A DNA stretch of 17,361 nt from CAZUXE01 sp964624585 (GCA_964624585.1 CAZUXE010000037.1:1-17361), one strand, 5' to 3'. Shown: positions 4,695-14,143, numbered from the stretch's first letter. The notes: a model not told the origin generated them from the letters alone. Program-made: numbers and translations.

Positions 4695-7112
4695 ATGTAC
4701 GAGCAGTTTACGCAGCGAGTTCGACGAATATTTAATAACGCCCGACGTGAAGCTATTCGTCTTAGGCATGACCACGTTGGGCCTGAGCATATTCTTCTTG
4801 CTTTGCTTGAGGAGAAGGAAAGTGCAGCGACACAGGTTTTGGCGAATTTGGCCATTGGCTTGGATGAAGTAAGAGAAAATCTGTTAGTGTCCTTAGAAGA
4901 AGGAAATGCAGCTATTCCTTTTAATGAAATTCCATTTGATGAAGATGCTCGTGCGGTAGTAAACTACGCAATTGAAGAATCGCGTTCCATGAATCACAAT
5001 TACGTGGGTACCGAACACGTCTTGCTTGGTATTCTGCGGGCGGAACAAAGTGTTGCGCCACAGGTTTTAATCGCAATGGGTTTGGATATTGATACAGTTA
5101 AGGATGAAATTGCCCGTATGTTGGGTACTACGGTTACTAAGGAGCGGAAAAAGAAATCCAAAACCCCCCTGTTAGACCATTTTGCACGTGATTTAACCTC
5201 ATTTGCCAAAGAAGACAAACTAGATCCTATAATTGGAAGGGAACATGAAATTGAAAGAATTGTGCAAATTCTTTCACGCCGAAAAAAGAATAATCCGGTA
5301 CTTATCGGTGAGGCAGGGGTAGGTAAAACAGCGATCATTGAGGGGCTTGCCCAGAAAATAATTGCTGGAGAGGTTCCTGTTGCTTTAAGAAGATCTCGTA
5401 TCTTAGCGTTGGATATGGCTTCAGTAGTTGCTGGAACTAAGTATCGTGGTCAATTCGAAGAACGCCTGAAGGGTATTCTTAAAGAAATAGCTTCGTGCGA
5501 GAACGTTATTCTTTTCGTTGATGAACTTCATACTATAGTTGGCGCTGGAGCTGCCGAGGGCGCTATTGACGCCTCTAATATACTTAAACCCGCTTTGGCA
5601 AGGGGTGAACTTCAGTGCGTTGGCGCTACGACTCTTGAGGAGTATCGCAAGCATATAGAAAAACACGCAGCGCTTGAACGTCGTTTTCAGCCGGTAATGG
5701 TGGAGGCTCCATCAGTTACCGATACCATAGAAATCCTTAAAGGCTTAAAAAAACAATATGAAGATCATCATAGGGTTCGTTATACGCCTGAAGCATTGCT
5801 ATCCGCTGTCTACCTTTCTGACCGTTACATATCCGATAGGCAGCTTCCGGATAAAGCTATAGATGTAATAGATGAAGCTGGCGCAAGGGTTAAGCTGCTA
5901 CATCCAGTTCTATCCCCTGAAATCGCGGACTTAGAAGATAAAATTGCCGACTTGGTGAAACGCAAGGAACGTTCGGTAAGCGAACAAAGGTTTGAAGAGG
6001 CTGCTCAACTTCGTGACGAAATAGAACGTACTAAAGAAGAGATGCATGCTAAGCAGGATGAGCTTGAATCTAAAGGTGAGTATCCTCAGGTTACCCCTGA
6101 AGAGGTGGCTTATGTGGTATCAAGTTGGACATCGGTGCCACTTTCTAAGCTTGAGGAAGAAGAATCTAACCGGCTTCTTCGTATGGAAGAGGAAATAGGC
6201 AAACGTATTGTAGGACAAGATCACGCTATAGTTGCTGTGGCTCGTGCAATAAGACGTTCTCGTTCAGGAGTAAAAGACCCGCGTAGGCCAATAGGTTCAT
6301 TTATTTTCCTTGGGCCAACCGGTGTTGGAAAAACAGAACTTGCCTGTACCCTTGCTAGATTTTTGTTTGGTGATGAGAATGCTCTGATAAGGGTTGATAT
6401 GTCCGAATATATGGAAAAATTCAACGTTTCGCGTTTAATTGGCGCACCTCCAGGTTATGTGGGTTATGACGAAGGCGGTCAGCTTACAGAAAGGGTACGT
6501 CGTAGACCATATGCGGTTGTGTTATTTGATGAAATTGAAAAAGCGCATCCTGATGTTTTCAATGTTTTGCTTCAAGTTATGGAAGACGGTCAGGTTACGG
6601 ATTCTTTAGGGCGCAAGGTAGATTTTAAGAATACGGTAATCATAATGACTTCAAATATAGGTACCTCTGAGATACGTCACGGCGGGCCATTAGGTTTCTC
6701 GCGCGACGATAGTGAAGAGAATTATGAACGTATGAGGGAAAGACTTCTTGAGGAGGTCAAGAAAGTGTTCAGACCTGAATTTATTAACCGTGTTGATGAA
6801 ACCGTGGTATTCAGGTCACTTGACAGGGAAGATATGAAACTTATTGTGGATATTCTTATTGATGAAGTGCAGGAACGCTTGGCAGATAAAGGATTAAAAC
6901 TTTCTTTAGATGAGGAAGGCAGGGAACTTTTGGTGGAGCAAGGCTTTGACCCTCAATACGGGGCAAGACCTCTTAAGCGGGCATTACGTCGCCTGCTTGA
7001 GGACCCCTTATCTGAAGAATTGCTTAGAAAAAAACTTGAAGGTAGGAAGGAAATAAAAATCCATCGTTCTGGAGAAAAACTTGTTTTTGAAACAGCAGAG
7101 ACGGTAGAATGA
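4695..7112 (+). CDS. clpC: ATP-dependent unfoldase ClpC (Clp/Hsp100, ClpA/B class 1)
   Basis: ClpC is a hexameric AAA+ unfoldase that feeds proteins to ClpP. The 805 residues show the complete architecture: a double Clp-N repeat (about 1-145), the D1 ATPase with Walker A GEAGVGKT (205-212), Walker B ILFVDE (272-277) and paired Arg329-Arg330, a UVR-type helical segment (about 418-452) within the coiled-coil middle region that distinguishes ClpC from ClpA, and D2 with GPTGVGKT (540-547), VLFDE (609-613) and the NR of FINRVDE (697-702). A ClpP-docking-type LGF tripeptide is at 666-668. The ctsR-mcsA-mcsB genes that accompany clpC in Firmicutes are not in the window. SD GAGAGG (4679-4684) is 10 bases before the ATG. 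The last bases overlap the bamA start (ATGA). Confidence 0.95.
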   Translation: MYEQFTQRVRRIFNNARREAIRLRHDHVGPEHILLALLEEKESAATQVLANLAIGLDEVRENLLVSLEEGNAAIPFNEIPFDEDARAVVNYAIEESRSMNHNYVGTEHVLLGILRAEQSVAPQVLIAMGLDIDTVKDEIARMLGTTVTKERKKKSKTPLLDHFARDLTSFAKEDKLDPIIGREHEIERIVQILSRRKKNNPVLIGEAGVGKTAIIEGLAQKIIAGEVPVALRRSRILALDMASVVAGTKYRGQFEERLKGILKEIASCENVILFVDELHTIVGAGAAEGAIDASNILKPALARGELQCVGATTLEEYRKHIEKHAALERRFQPVMVEAPSVTDTIEILKGLKKQYEDHHRVRYTPEALLSAVYLSDRYISDRQLPDKAIDVIDEAGARVKLLHPVLSPEIADLEDKIADLVKRKERSVSEQRFEEAAQLRDEIERTKEEMHAKQDELESKGEYPQVTPEEVAYVVSSWTSVPLSKLEEEESNRLLRMEEEIGKRIVGQDHAIVAVARAIRRSRSGVKDPRRPIGSFIFLGPTGVGKTELACTLARFLFGDENALIRVDMSEYMEKFNVSRLIGAPPGYVGYDEGGQLTERVRRRPYAVVLFDEIEKAHPDVFNVLLQVMEDGQVTDSLGRKVDFKNTVIIMTSNIGTSEIRHGGPLGFSRDDSEENYERMRERLLEEVKKVFRPEFINRVDETVVFRSLDREDMKLIVDILIDEVQERLADKGLKLSLDEEGRELLVEQGFDPQYGARPLKRALRRLLEDPLSEELLRKKLEGRKEIKIHRSGEKLVFETAETVE

Positions 7113-9385
7113 ACGTTATCATATTGCTTGGACTTATAACACTGCCTATTGGTCAGCTTAGAGTGCTTCCGTCTACAGCTAATACCAGTCTGGTGAAATC
7201 AATTGTGCAGCTTCAACCAGGTCATGAATATAAAGATGAAGATATTGCGTCTTCTATAAAAAAACTCTATCAAACAGGTTACTTTAATTATGTCGCTATA
7301 GATACTTCTTTGGTAGATTCATCGGTTTATGTCACTATTCAGGTTGAGCAACCGCCACGACTGAATCATGTGGAAATTGTCGGTAACAGAAAATTGAGAA
7401 CTAGGAAGTTGCTTGATGAAATAAAAGCCGATTCGGCATCGGTGTTATCCACTCGTCAGATTTTTAAGTGGGAACATAAAATTCGTGAACTTTACAAAAA
7501 GAAGAGTTATCTATTAGCTAAAGTTAATAGCCGTTTTATTGAAACAGACCATCCAGGGCTTGTAGATTTACGCATCGAAATAGAGGAAGGACATAATGTT
7601 AAAATCAGGAAAGTATCCTTTATAGGCAATAATCATATACCTTCCATCAAACTTGAACGAAGCATGAAAAACCGTTCAAGGAATTTCTTTCGTTCAGGCA
7701 GGTTTGATGACAAGAAATTCAAAGAAGATATTGATAGAATAGAAGCCTTATATCACGACAAGGGTTGGGTTGACGCTAAGGTGTCAGAAGTTGAAATGCC
7801 TATCGATAGTTTAGGGAATTTGGATATCGTCATACATATTGAGGAAGGCGGTCATTTTATCACAGGTCGTTTTTCCTTTGAAGGTGTTGAGGCTATACCA
7901 GAATCCACCCTTGTTAAATCATTGCTCCTTAAGGAATCAGAACCTTATAGCCTGACCTTGGTGCAAATGTCTCTTGATAGACTAAAAAGAGCGTATTGGG
8001 AAGAAGGTTATCTTTACGCCTCCATAAATCCAATTGAAACCCTACGAGGCGATACTGTTGATGTACGTTATGTTGTAAAAGAGGGTAAGCCCTCCAAGGT
8101 TCGTAGAATAGTTATAAAGGGGAATTATCGTATAAGAGACAATACTATTCGTCGGGAAATAATGCTTCTTCCAGGTTCAACATTCAAGTATTCTCTTGCC
8201 GAAAGAAGTCAAAGGAATATCTACAATATCGGTCAGGGGATGGCGCTTTTTGAGAATGTAACTTTTTATCCTGAAGATGTAGCTGGTGAAGAGAATATGG
8301 TGGATATAATTTTTGTAGTCAAAGAGAAGTCTTCTGGTCAGGTTTCGGCAGGCGTCAGCTATGGGGGTAAAGAAACCGGCATAATGGGTAACGTAGAAAT
8401 ATTTCATCCCAATGTTTTCGGCGGAGCTGAATTGGGGCAGTTAAAGCTTGAGAAGGGTACCAAGCTTACCCAGGCGCTTATTGGTCTTACATCTCCGAGG
8501 ATATTTGATTCACCTACGCTTTTGGGTGGCCAGCTTTACTATATCAGTAAAACGCAAGAACTTTACGATTCTAAAAAATCAGCTTACGAAAAAATTACCC
8601 TTGGCGGTTTGATAAGAACTTCGCGTTCATTACCTCTTGATTACACAAGAGGCGGGATAACCTTTAAGGTTGAGAGAATTGACATCGATTCAGTTGCCGG
8701 TCGGGCGAATAATTTCCCAACCGGTACTATTTCAGGATTCAATCCCTCATCCTACCCTAAAAATACAATCTCTACTACTTTTAATATAACCAGAGATTCA
8801 AGAGATTACTTCGTTAATCCGTCTTCCGGTTCCTACCTTAGTCAGTCGATAGAATTTGCCGGTGGTATTTTAGGTGGCGACGTCAACTTTATTAAAGAGA
8901 AATTCGATTATCATATGAATTTTCCAATCGCATGGGACGGTAAAGTAGTTTTCACCCAAAAATTCAGTTTCGGCTATCTTACCGGTTACAGCGCTGCGGA
9001 TACTATTCCTCTCTACGAAAGATTCCGTCCAGGCGGTACCTCAGCCCATGGTGTCGTTAGGGGATATTCTGATGCTTCCCTTGGATCATCGGTAAATGGA
9101 GCTTTAATTGGCGGTAAAGCCATGACTGTTTTCAATACAGAATTAAAGGTGAAGATTACACCTCAAATAGCTTTGATTGGATTTTTTGACGCAGGCAACG
9201 CCTGGGAAACCCTGGGACAAGTGAATTTGTCGGAACTTAAAAAAGGTGTTGGTGCAGGAGTTCGTTTTGAAGTGCCATTTGTAGGGGTATTGGGGTTTGA
9301 TGCCGGTATCGGTCTGGATTATCCTAAAGGCACTACTCTTCAAGAACGATTCCGCCCGCATTTCCAAATAAGCCGTACTTTCTAG
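7109..9385 (+). CDS. bamA: Outer-membrane protein assembly factor BamA (Omp85 family)
   Basis: BamA is the core of the machine that folds beta-barrel proteins into the outer membrane. The 758 residues divide into five POTRA domains (approximately 17-80, 85-162, 165-247, 250-326 and 329-407) and a C-terminal 16-strand-type barrel (about 410-758). The lid-loop motif VRGY (650-653), preceded by RFRPGG, is diagnostic, and the chain ends in an aromatic residue (SRTF), as expected of a beta-signal. The signal peptide is short and has no Lys or Arg before its hydrophobic core (MNVIILLGLITLPIGQL), which is unusual. The ATG overlaps the clpC stop, so translation is probably coupled. No skp/ompH-type chaperone gene follows; the next gene is a histidine kinase. 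Confidence 0.93.
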   Translation: MNVIILLGLITLPIGQLRVLPSTANTSLVKSIVQLQPGHEYKDEDIASSIKKLYQTGYFNYVAIDTSLVDSSVYVTIQVEQPPRLNHVEIVGNRKLRTRKLLDEIKADSASVLSTRQIFKWEHKIRELYKKKSYLLAKVNSRFIETDHPGLVDLRIEIEEGHNVKIRKVSFIGNNHIPSIKLERSMKNRSRNFFRSGRFDDKKFKEDIDRIEALYHDKGWVDAKVSEVEMPIDSLGNLDIVIHIEEGGHFITGRFSFEGVEAIPESTLVKSLLLKESEPYSLTLVQMSLDRLKRAYWEEGYLYASINPIETLRGDTVDVRYVVKEGKPSKVRRIVIKGNYRIRDNTIRREIMLLPGSTFKYSLAERSQRNIYNIGQGMALFENVTFYPEDVAGEENMVDIIFVVKEKSSGQVSAGVSYGGKETGIMGNVEIFHPNVFGGAELGQLKLEKGTKLTQALIGLTSPRIFDSPTLLGGQLYYISKTQELYDSKKSAYEKITLGGLIRTSRSLPLDYTRGGITFKVERIDIDSVAGRANNFPTGTISGFNPSSYPKNTISTTFNITRDSRDYFVNPSSGSYLSQSIEFAGGILGGDVNFIKEKFDYHMNFPIAWDGKVVFTQKFSFGYLTGYSAADTIPLYERFRPGGTSAHGVVRGYSDASLGSSVNGALIGGKAMTVFNTELKVKITPQIALIGFFDAGNAWETLGQVNLSELKKGVGAGVRFEVPFVGVLGFDAGIGLDYPKGTTLQERFRPHFQISRTF

Positions 9386-9391
9386 GAGCAT

Positions 9392-11146
9392 ATGTCCGTT
9401 GCCAGCCCCCTGGCCGAAGGAAGTAACCTAAAGAAAGAAAACATCCGCTTAAAAAAAGAGATAGAAAGGTTAAAAAAATTATCGTCCTTTCGTAACCGGC
9501 TTAGTGAATTGTTGGCCGATACTCGTGATTTTGAGCTTGCGCTTGAGCTTATATTTAAAAAGATTGTAGATTTCCTTAATGCGGATGCCGGTCTTATAAA
9601 ACTCTCTACTGAAACGGCTAAGCCTATGCTGCTTCGCGCAAGTCGTGGTCTACCGCAAGACTATTTGACTAATAATCCGGAAGCTATCAGTGCAATGCTT
9701 TCCGATTCCCTGACCCAATCGAGCAAACAAAATATTGTTTATCTTAAACCTCCCCTTGACCTGCCGAAGGCTTTGCGTAATTCCGGTTTCCAATGCGCTT
9801 TAATTTTACCCATAAGGGCTGGCGAAGAGCTTTTCGGGTTTATAGAGTTGTTTTGTAAAAGTAAGAATTGCTTTGACGAAAGTCAGTACGAAACACTACT
9901 GCCTGTTCTACGACAGATAGGTATCGCCTGTGAGAATATGAAGCTTTTGAAAACCCTTCACAAGAGAATAGAACAGCGTAACAGGCTTTATTTGCTAATG
10001 CATAAGTTGCAGGTAAATGCGGGCTTGCACGAATTGCTGGTTGAAATAGTCAAGATTCTTGAAGGAATGTATCCGGCAACCCATGCCTTGATACTGCTTT
10101 ATGACCCAGAGGATCAGGTGCTGCGTGTTAAGGCGGCATCAAAGGAGTTTTTAGAAAAGGTCGGCACTAAGGAAACTTCGTTAAATGTAGGTATAACCGG
10201 ATATGCGGCGCTTTCGCGTTCTACGGTAATTGTAAACGATACATCAAAAAGTCCTCATTATAGTACCGTATTAAAGGCTATTAAATCGGAGCTTGCGATT
10301 CCTCTCATAATTGAAGGGAAGCTCATAGGTGTGCTTGATCTTGAAAGTGAAAATATGAACGCATTCACCGAACAAGATAGTCAGCTACTTACCATATACG
10401 CCCAACAGGCGGCTATGGCTATTTCAAAAGCTCAACTTTTTGAGGAAGTTAGGGAGCAGAGTGTTGCTAAAACCAGAATGATTTCAACCCTATCGCATGA
10501 GTTTAAGACGCCTTTGACCGTTATTAAAAGTTACGCTTGGTTCTTAAAAAATTCCACCGATATATCTCCCCAAGATAAAAATGAACAATTAGATGTAATT
10601 TTAAGTGAGGTTGAAAACTTAAATGAGTTGATAGACAGCCTTCTTAATCTCGGACGCCTTGAGCAGGGGAGAATGGAATGGAAGATAGTTCACTTCGATT
10701 TATCAGCTATGCTTGAAAAACTGGCACTTTCTTTTCAAATGCTTGCAGAAGAGCGTAATATAGATATAGTATACCAATCCGAAGCTTCGTCATCCTTAAT
10801 TTGGGGTGATGTAGCCAGATTGCGTCAGGCGTTTATGAATTTGATAAGTAATGCGATTAAGTATAATCGTGATGGTGGTAAAGTAACAATTACCGTAGAA
10901 GACGCAGGGGATGATTTTCTAAGGGTAGCTGTTATTGATACAGGTATAGGTATAGATAAGAAATATGTTGAAAAGATATTCACAAGGTTCTTCAGGGCGC
11001 CTGGTTTGAAAATAGAAGGTATGGGCATTGGCTTGTATCTGGCTCAGCAGTTTATTGAAGCGCAAGGTGGATGGATTGAAGTAAAAAGCAGGCCTAATGA
11101 GGGCAGTGAATTTATGGTTTATTTATCTAAACGAGGCGGAGCATGA
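9392..11146 (+). CDS. Cytoplasmic GAF-GAF hybrid-free sensor histidine kinase
   Basis: This 584-residue kinase has no signal peptide or membrane helix, so it senses a cytoplasmic cue. The order is: an N-terminal Lys/Glu coiled coil (about 11-35), GAF 1 (about 45-185), GAF 2 (about 205-348), a HisKA dimerisation domain with the phospho-acceptor His369 in TLSHEFKTPL, then a HATPase domain with N box NLISNAIKYN (483-492), G1 DTGIGID (516-522), F box around 530-534 and G2 GMGIGLYL (543-550). All catalytic motifs are present. Neither GAF ligand can be told from the sequence. SD AGGAG overlaps the bamA stop (TAGGAG). The stop overlaps the start of the response regulator (ATGA), making them a cognate pair. 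Confidence 0.9.
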   Translation: MSVASPLAEGSNLKKENIRLKKEIERLKKLSSFRNRLSELLADTRDFELALELIFKKIVDFLNADAGLIKLSTETAKPMLLRASRGLPQDYLTNNPEAISAMLSDSLTQSSKQNIVYLKPPLDLPKALRNSGFQCALILPIRAGEELFGFIELFCKSKNCFDESQYETLLPVLRQIGIACENMKLLKTLHKRIEQRNRLYLLMHKLQVNAGLHELLVEIVKILEGMYPATHALILLYDPEDQVLRVKAASKEFLEKVGTKETSLNVGITGYAALSRSTVIVNDTSKSPHYSTVLKAIKSELAIPLIIEGKLIGVLDLESENMNAFTEQDSQLLTIYAQQAAMAISKAQLFEEVREQSVAKTRMISTLSHEFKTPLTVIKSYAWFLKNSTDISPQDKNEQLDVILSEVENLNELIDSLLNLGRLEQGRMEWKIVHFDLSAMLEKLALSFQMLAEERNIDIVYQSEASSSLIWGDVARLRQAFMNLISNAIKYNRDGGKVTITVEDAGDDFLRVAVIDTGIGIDKKYVEKIFTRFFRAPGLKIEGMGIGLYLAQQFIEAQGGWIEVKSRPNEGSEFMVYLSKRGGA

Positions 11147-11949
11147 ATAAAAGAGTTTTGATTGTTGATGATGAACCCAAGCTTCGCAATATATTAGCGA
11201 GGGTTTTGGCTGAAAAAAACTATGAAGTTGAGGTTGCCGTCAATGGTAGGCAGGCACTTGAAAAGCTTTCAGCTTTTGAGCCTCATCTAATTATTGCCGA
11301 TATTGCCATGCCAGAAATGGATGGTTTTGAATTATGCCGACGAATTCGTCAAGATAATCAATACGGTGCCTTACGCTTTATTTTCCTAACCGCTAAAGAT
11401 GATGCATCTGATGAGGTTGAAGGACTTATGCTTGGGGCAGACGATTATGTAACTAAACCGTTTGACGTGGAGAAACTCCTTGCGCGTATTGACGCCAGGC
11501 TACGTTGGCTTGACAAAGCAGAGGCCTTAAAAGCCAGCGACGATGTCAGTTGCAATATTGAAGGAGGACTTGGGGGGCGTAACCTGATGGATGTTCTCCA
11601 AATTATAGAACTTAGCCAAAAAACAGGGGAACTGGTTATTGAAAGTCAGGATAAACGCGCTCACATACTTATAGATGAGGGAAAAATTGTAGACGCTCGT
11701 TTTAAGGAAAAGCAGGGGAAAATAGTTGTGTTTACGGTGCTTACCTGGTCACATGGCAGATTTCGTTTTGTTCCTCATGAGCGCTTGGAGGGTACGGAAA
11801 GTTTGCAAATAACTCATGTGCTTCTTGAGTGGGCAAGGATTTCTGATGAGTTGGCTAGAAATAAGAAGCCTGGGCATAACTCAAATGAAGAGAATATAAT
11901 AAATGAGTTTATTGACTATATTAAAAAACGTGAGCTAAAGGAGAGGTAA
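11143..11949 (+). CDS. Response regulator, REC plus DUF4388 (PATAN-like) output
   Basis: The receiver domain (1-122) has the acidic pair Asp9-Asp10, phospho-acceptor Asp53 in IADIAMPEMDGF, Thr83 and Lys105 in TKPF, so it should be phosphorylatable, presumably by the kinase encoded just upstream. After a short linker comes a second domain (about 137-235) with GRNLMDVLQIIELSQKTGEL and ILIDEGKIVDARF, the signature of DUF4388/PATAN domains. These bind partner proteins, not DNA, in known cases, for example in cyanobacterial motility regulators. The last 30 residues are charged and probably flexible. There is no DNA-binding domain, so output is likely through protein contacts (inference). The stop overlaps the next start by one base. 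Confidence 0.88.
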   Translation: MNKRVLIVDDEPKLRNILARVLAEKNYEVEVAVNGRQALEKLSAFEPHLIIADIAMPEMDGFELCRRIRQDNQYGALRFIFLTAKDDASDEVEGLMLGADDYVTKPFDVEKLLARIDARLRWLDKAEALKASDDVSCNIEGGLGGRNLMDVLQIIELSQKTGELVIESQDKRAHILIDEGKIVDARFKEKQGKIVVFTVLTWSHGRFRFVPHERLEGTESLQITHVLLEWARISDELARNKKPGHNSNEENIINEFIDYIKKRELKER

Positions 11950-12833
11950 TGATCACTTTTTTATTGTTTTGTGGACTGCAACCTGTTGAGGCGCCTGCAG
12001 AACCCTATCAGCTAAAGATGGAATATGCTGATGTGGGTAATCCGTTTATCGCATCAGTCGAACGAATTTCGCTTTTCAGTAGTCAAGGAAAGGCAATATG
12101 GGTTCGGGAAGTTGATGCTCCGGCAAGCGCATTTTCCTTAAATAATGGACGAGCTATGCTTGTTATACATCGCGCTCCTGAAGGGGCTAGGTTTAGTCTG
12201 GAATTTATTAACCCGTCCGGTGGACTTGCGGCGAGTCATAATATTCAATATTTTCAGCAAGCTTACGTATCGACTAAGACCGGAAGGGTATTGGTTCTTT
12301 CTGCGAGGCAGGCTATTCTTTTTACAAACAGCGGTCAAATACTTAGCAGTTTTGAAGGTAAGTTCTGCTCTGCGGCAATTGATGCTTCAGGGGAAAGGTT
12401 CGCATTAGCAAGCCAAGACTACTTACGGATTTATGAGGACTCAGAACTAATAGCTAAACTTCGTTTAACTAATCCATTTCTACGAAAGCTCAAGTTTTCG
12501 TCAACTGGAACATTTTTAGCAGCGCTTACCTCAAATAGTCTTGAGTTATGGCAGCAGGGCGGGCAGCCTTATTCCTTGAATCTTCTGAACTTTGACGCTT
12601 CACCCTTAGTTTTAAGTTTTGATTCTGTAGAGAAAAACCTTTTAATAGGCCTGTGCGGTAAAGAGAACTTGAAACTACTAAAGCTGTCGCTTTTAGACCA
12701 TTCTACAACTCTTTATACCCAGCCCTTAAACTCCAAGGACGAAACAATACTTAGCATTACGCCATCTTTTTCAGATTGGCGCATTCAGCTTACTTCAGGT
12801 TGGTATGGCTTTAATTCACAGGAGGCGAAATGA
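11949..12833 (+). CDS. Predicted beta-propeller-like protein of unknown function
   Basis: I do not recognise a specific family. The 294 residues are rich in beta strands with recurring blocks that recall WD40/quinoprotein-type propeller blades: ISLFSSQGKAIW (about 41-52), AILFTNSGQILSSFEG, ASGERFALASQDYLRIYEDSE and STGTFLAALTSNSLELWQQGGQ (about 184-207). The N-terminus MITFLLFCGL is hydrophobic but very short and uncharged; a lipobox-like LLFC at Cys8 is conceivable but weak, so location is unclear. The ATG overlaps the regulator stop (TAATG) with GGAGAGG upstream, and the gene's own end contains the SD AGGAGG and the overlapping start of the M23-like gene. Placement between a two-component system and an envelope protein suggests an accessory or scaffold role, but nothing shows this directly. 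Confidence 0.75.
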   Translation: MITFLLFCGLQPVEAPAEPYQLKMEYADVGNPFIASVERISLFSSQGKAIWVREVDAPASAFSLNNGRAMLVIHRAPEGARFSLEFINPSGGLAASHNIQYFQQAYVSTKTGRVLVLSARQAILFTNSGQILSSFEGKFCSAAIDASGERFALASQDYLRIYEDSELIAKLRLTNPFLRKLKFSSTGTFLAALTSNSLELWQQGGQPYSLNLLNFDASPLVLSFDSVEKNLLIGLCGKENLKLLKLSLLDHSTTLYTQPLNSKDETILSITPSFSDWRIQLTSGWYGFNSQEAK

Positions 12834-14134
12834 AGCGTTTTCTTTTGGTGTTAATACTTCTACCTCTTTTGCTTTCAGCAGTTGGTTGGCCGGTAGGTGA
12901 TATTAATAAACCTCGTCCTGTGGGTAATTCATGGGGAGAGTTGCAAAGTTACGGTTCTTCTCCAAATATTAGTCTCTATCTTCATCCGGGTGTTGATGTT
13001 ATGGGTGTAACTGTTGGACAGCCTGTTCATGCAGTGGCCTCAGGTCAAGTTAAGTCATGGCTTACTATTGGAGGTGAAATCTATTGGCGTTTGGCCATAG
13101 CCGATTCTGCAACTAACGATTCATGCAATGGTTGGTTGTACGCCCATATTGACCCAAACCGTGCTCATAAGGCGGCTGGGGATATGGTAAAAGAAGGTGA
13201 CCTTATTGGCTATCTGGTTCCGTGGGCGGTTCCAGGTTTTGACCATTTGCACTGGGCAAGAATTAGAAGTGCAGGCGTTACATGGAGTTCTGATTGGCTG
13301 TTTGTGGATAATCCTAGTGTTGAGCTTGATTCCACAGGTGATGTGGTTTCTCCGATTTTTGAAAACGCATCAGGAAACCATCTGTTTGCATTCAGACCTA
13401 ACAACTCTTCGCCCAATGTTACCTACTTCTCTCCTGACAGTATTTCAGGCGATGTTGATATAATTGCCCGTATTCATGATAAAACAGGAGTAAACTGGGC
13501 CAACGTTAGTGATACAGTGTGGGAAAGATTGGCTCCGTTGGAAGTCTGGTTTGAAATTCACGGGGCAAAATCAACAAAACCTGTTCGTTCGTTTATCTTT
13601 GATGGCTTATTGCAGTGGGACGACAATGAAGATGTAATCTATTCCCGTGATTCGACTTGTTTTTCCGTAGCTAACTACAAAAAACGCGATTACTACTTTA
13701 TACTTACTAACACTGATGGCGATTCTCTTAGGGAAAGCTCAGATAAAGATTCAGCATGGCATACTGCTGATTTTCCAGACGGTTCATACTGGGTAGTGGT
13801 TACTGCCAAGGATGCCGGAGGTAATGTATCTGTTGATAGTATGCGAGTTAACTTAAAAAATGGCGTGGGCATTCACGAAGAGGATATCTCCCGGCTTTCG
13901 ACTTTTACTATACTTACCTCCTTGGTTTCCCGAGGCGCTGAACTTTCTTTAATTTCACCTGTGGATTGTATTCTTAAAATTTACGATGCAAGTGGTAGAC
14001 TTTCTAAAACAGTTTCCGTTTCCTCATCCCCTGTTGCCCAAAAGATTACCCTTAAGGGGCTATCTGCAGGGGTTTATTTTATATCAAGCTCATCTGCTTC
14101 GTCAGCTGTGAATAAAATCGTTATAACTCGCTGA
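12830..14134 (+). CDS. Secreted M23 (LytM-type) peptidase-like protein with a type IX-like C-terminal sorting domain
   Basis: The 434-residue protein starts with a clear signal peptide (MKRFLLVLILLPLLLSA). An M23 metallopeptidase-like domain follows (about 20-160): His52 and Asp56 in LHPGVDVMG, His106 in GWLYAHID, and His139 and His141 in DHLHWARI match the H-x3-D, HL and HxH zinc-site pattern, so an active peptidoglycan or protein endopeptidase is possible. The middle region (about 170-345) is beta-rich with an Ig-like DGSYWVVVTAKDAGGNVS. The last 80 residues (LKIYDASGRL, GLSAGVYFI, NKIVITR) resemble the type A sorting domain of type IX secretion, implying export across the outer membrane. 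No secretion-machine gene is in the window. SD AGGAGG lies 4 bases before the ATG, which overlaps the upstream stop. Confidence 0.86.
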   Translation: MKRFLLVLILLPLLLSAVGWPVGDINKPRPVGNSWGELQSYGSSPNISLYLHPGVDVMGVTVGQPVHAVASGQVKSWLTIGGEIYWRLAIADSATNDSCNGWLYAHIDPNRAHKAAGDMVKEGDLIGYLVPWAVPGFDHLHWARIRSAGVTWSSDWLFVDNPSVELDSTGDVVSPIFENASGNHLFAFRPNNSSPNVTYFSPDSISGDVDIIARIHDKTGVNWANVSDTVWERLAPLEVWFEIHGAKSTKPVRSFIFDGLLQWDDNEDVIYSRDSTCFSVANYKKRDYYFILTNTDGDSLRESSDKDSAWHTADFPDGSYWVVVTAKDAGGNVSVDSMRVNLKNGVGIHEEDISRLSTFTILTSLVSRGAELSLISPVDCILKIYDASGRLSKTVSVSSSPVAQKITLKGLSAGVYFISSSSASSAVNKIVITR

Positions 14135-14143
14135 ATGTATTGA

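Noticed and set aside
12145..12408. Open frame on the plus strand inside the propeller-like gene
   Set aside because: The main frame is coupled by start/stop overlaps at both ends and fits the operon; this one is a shadow.
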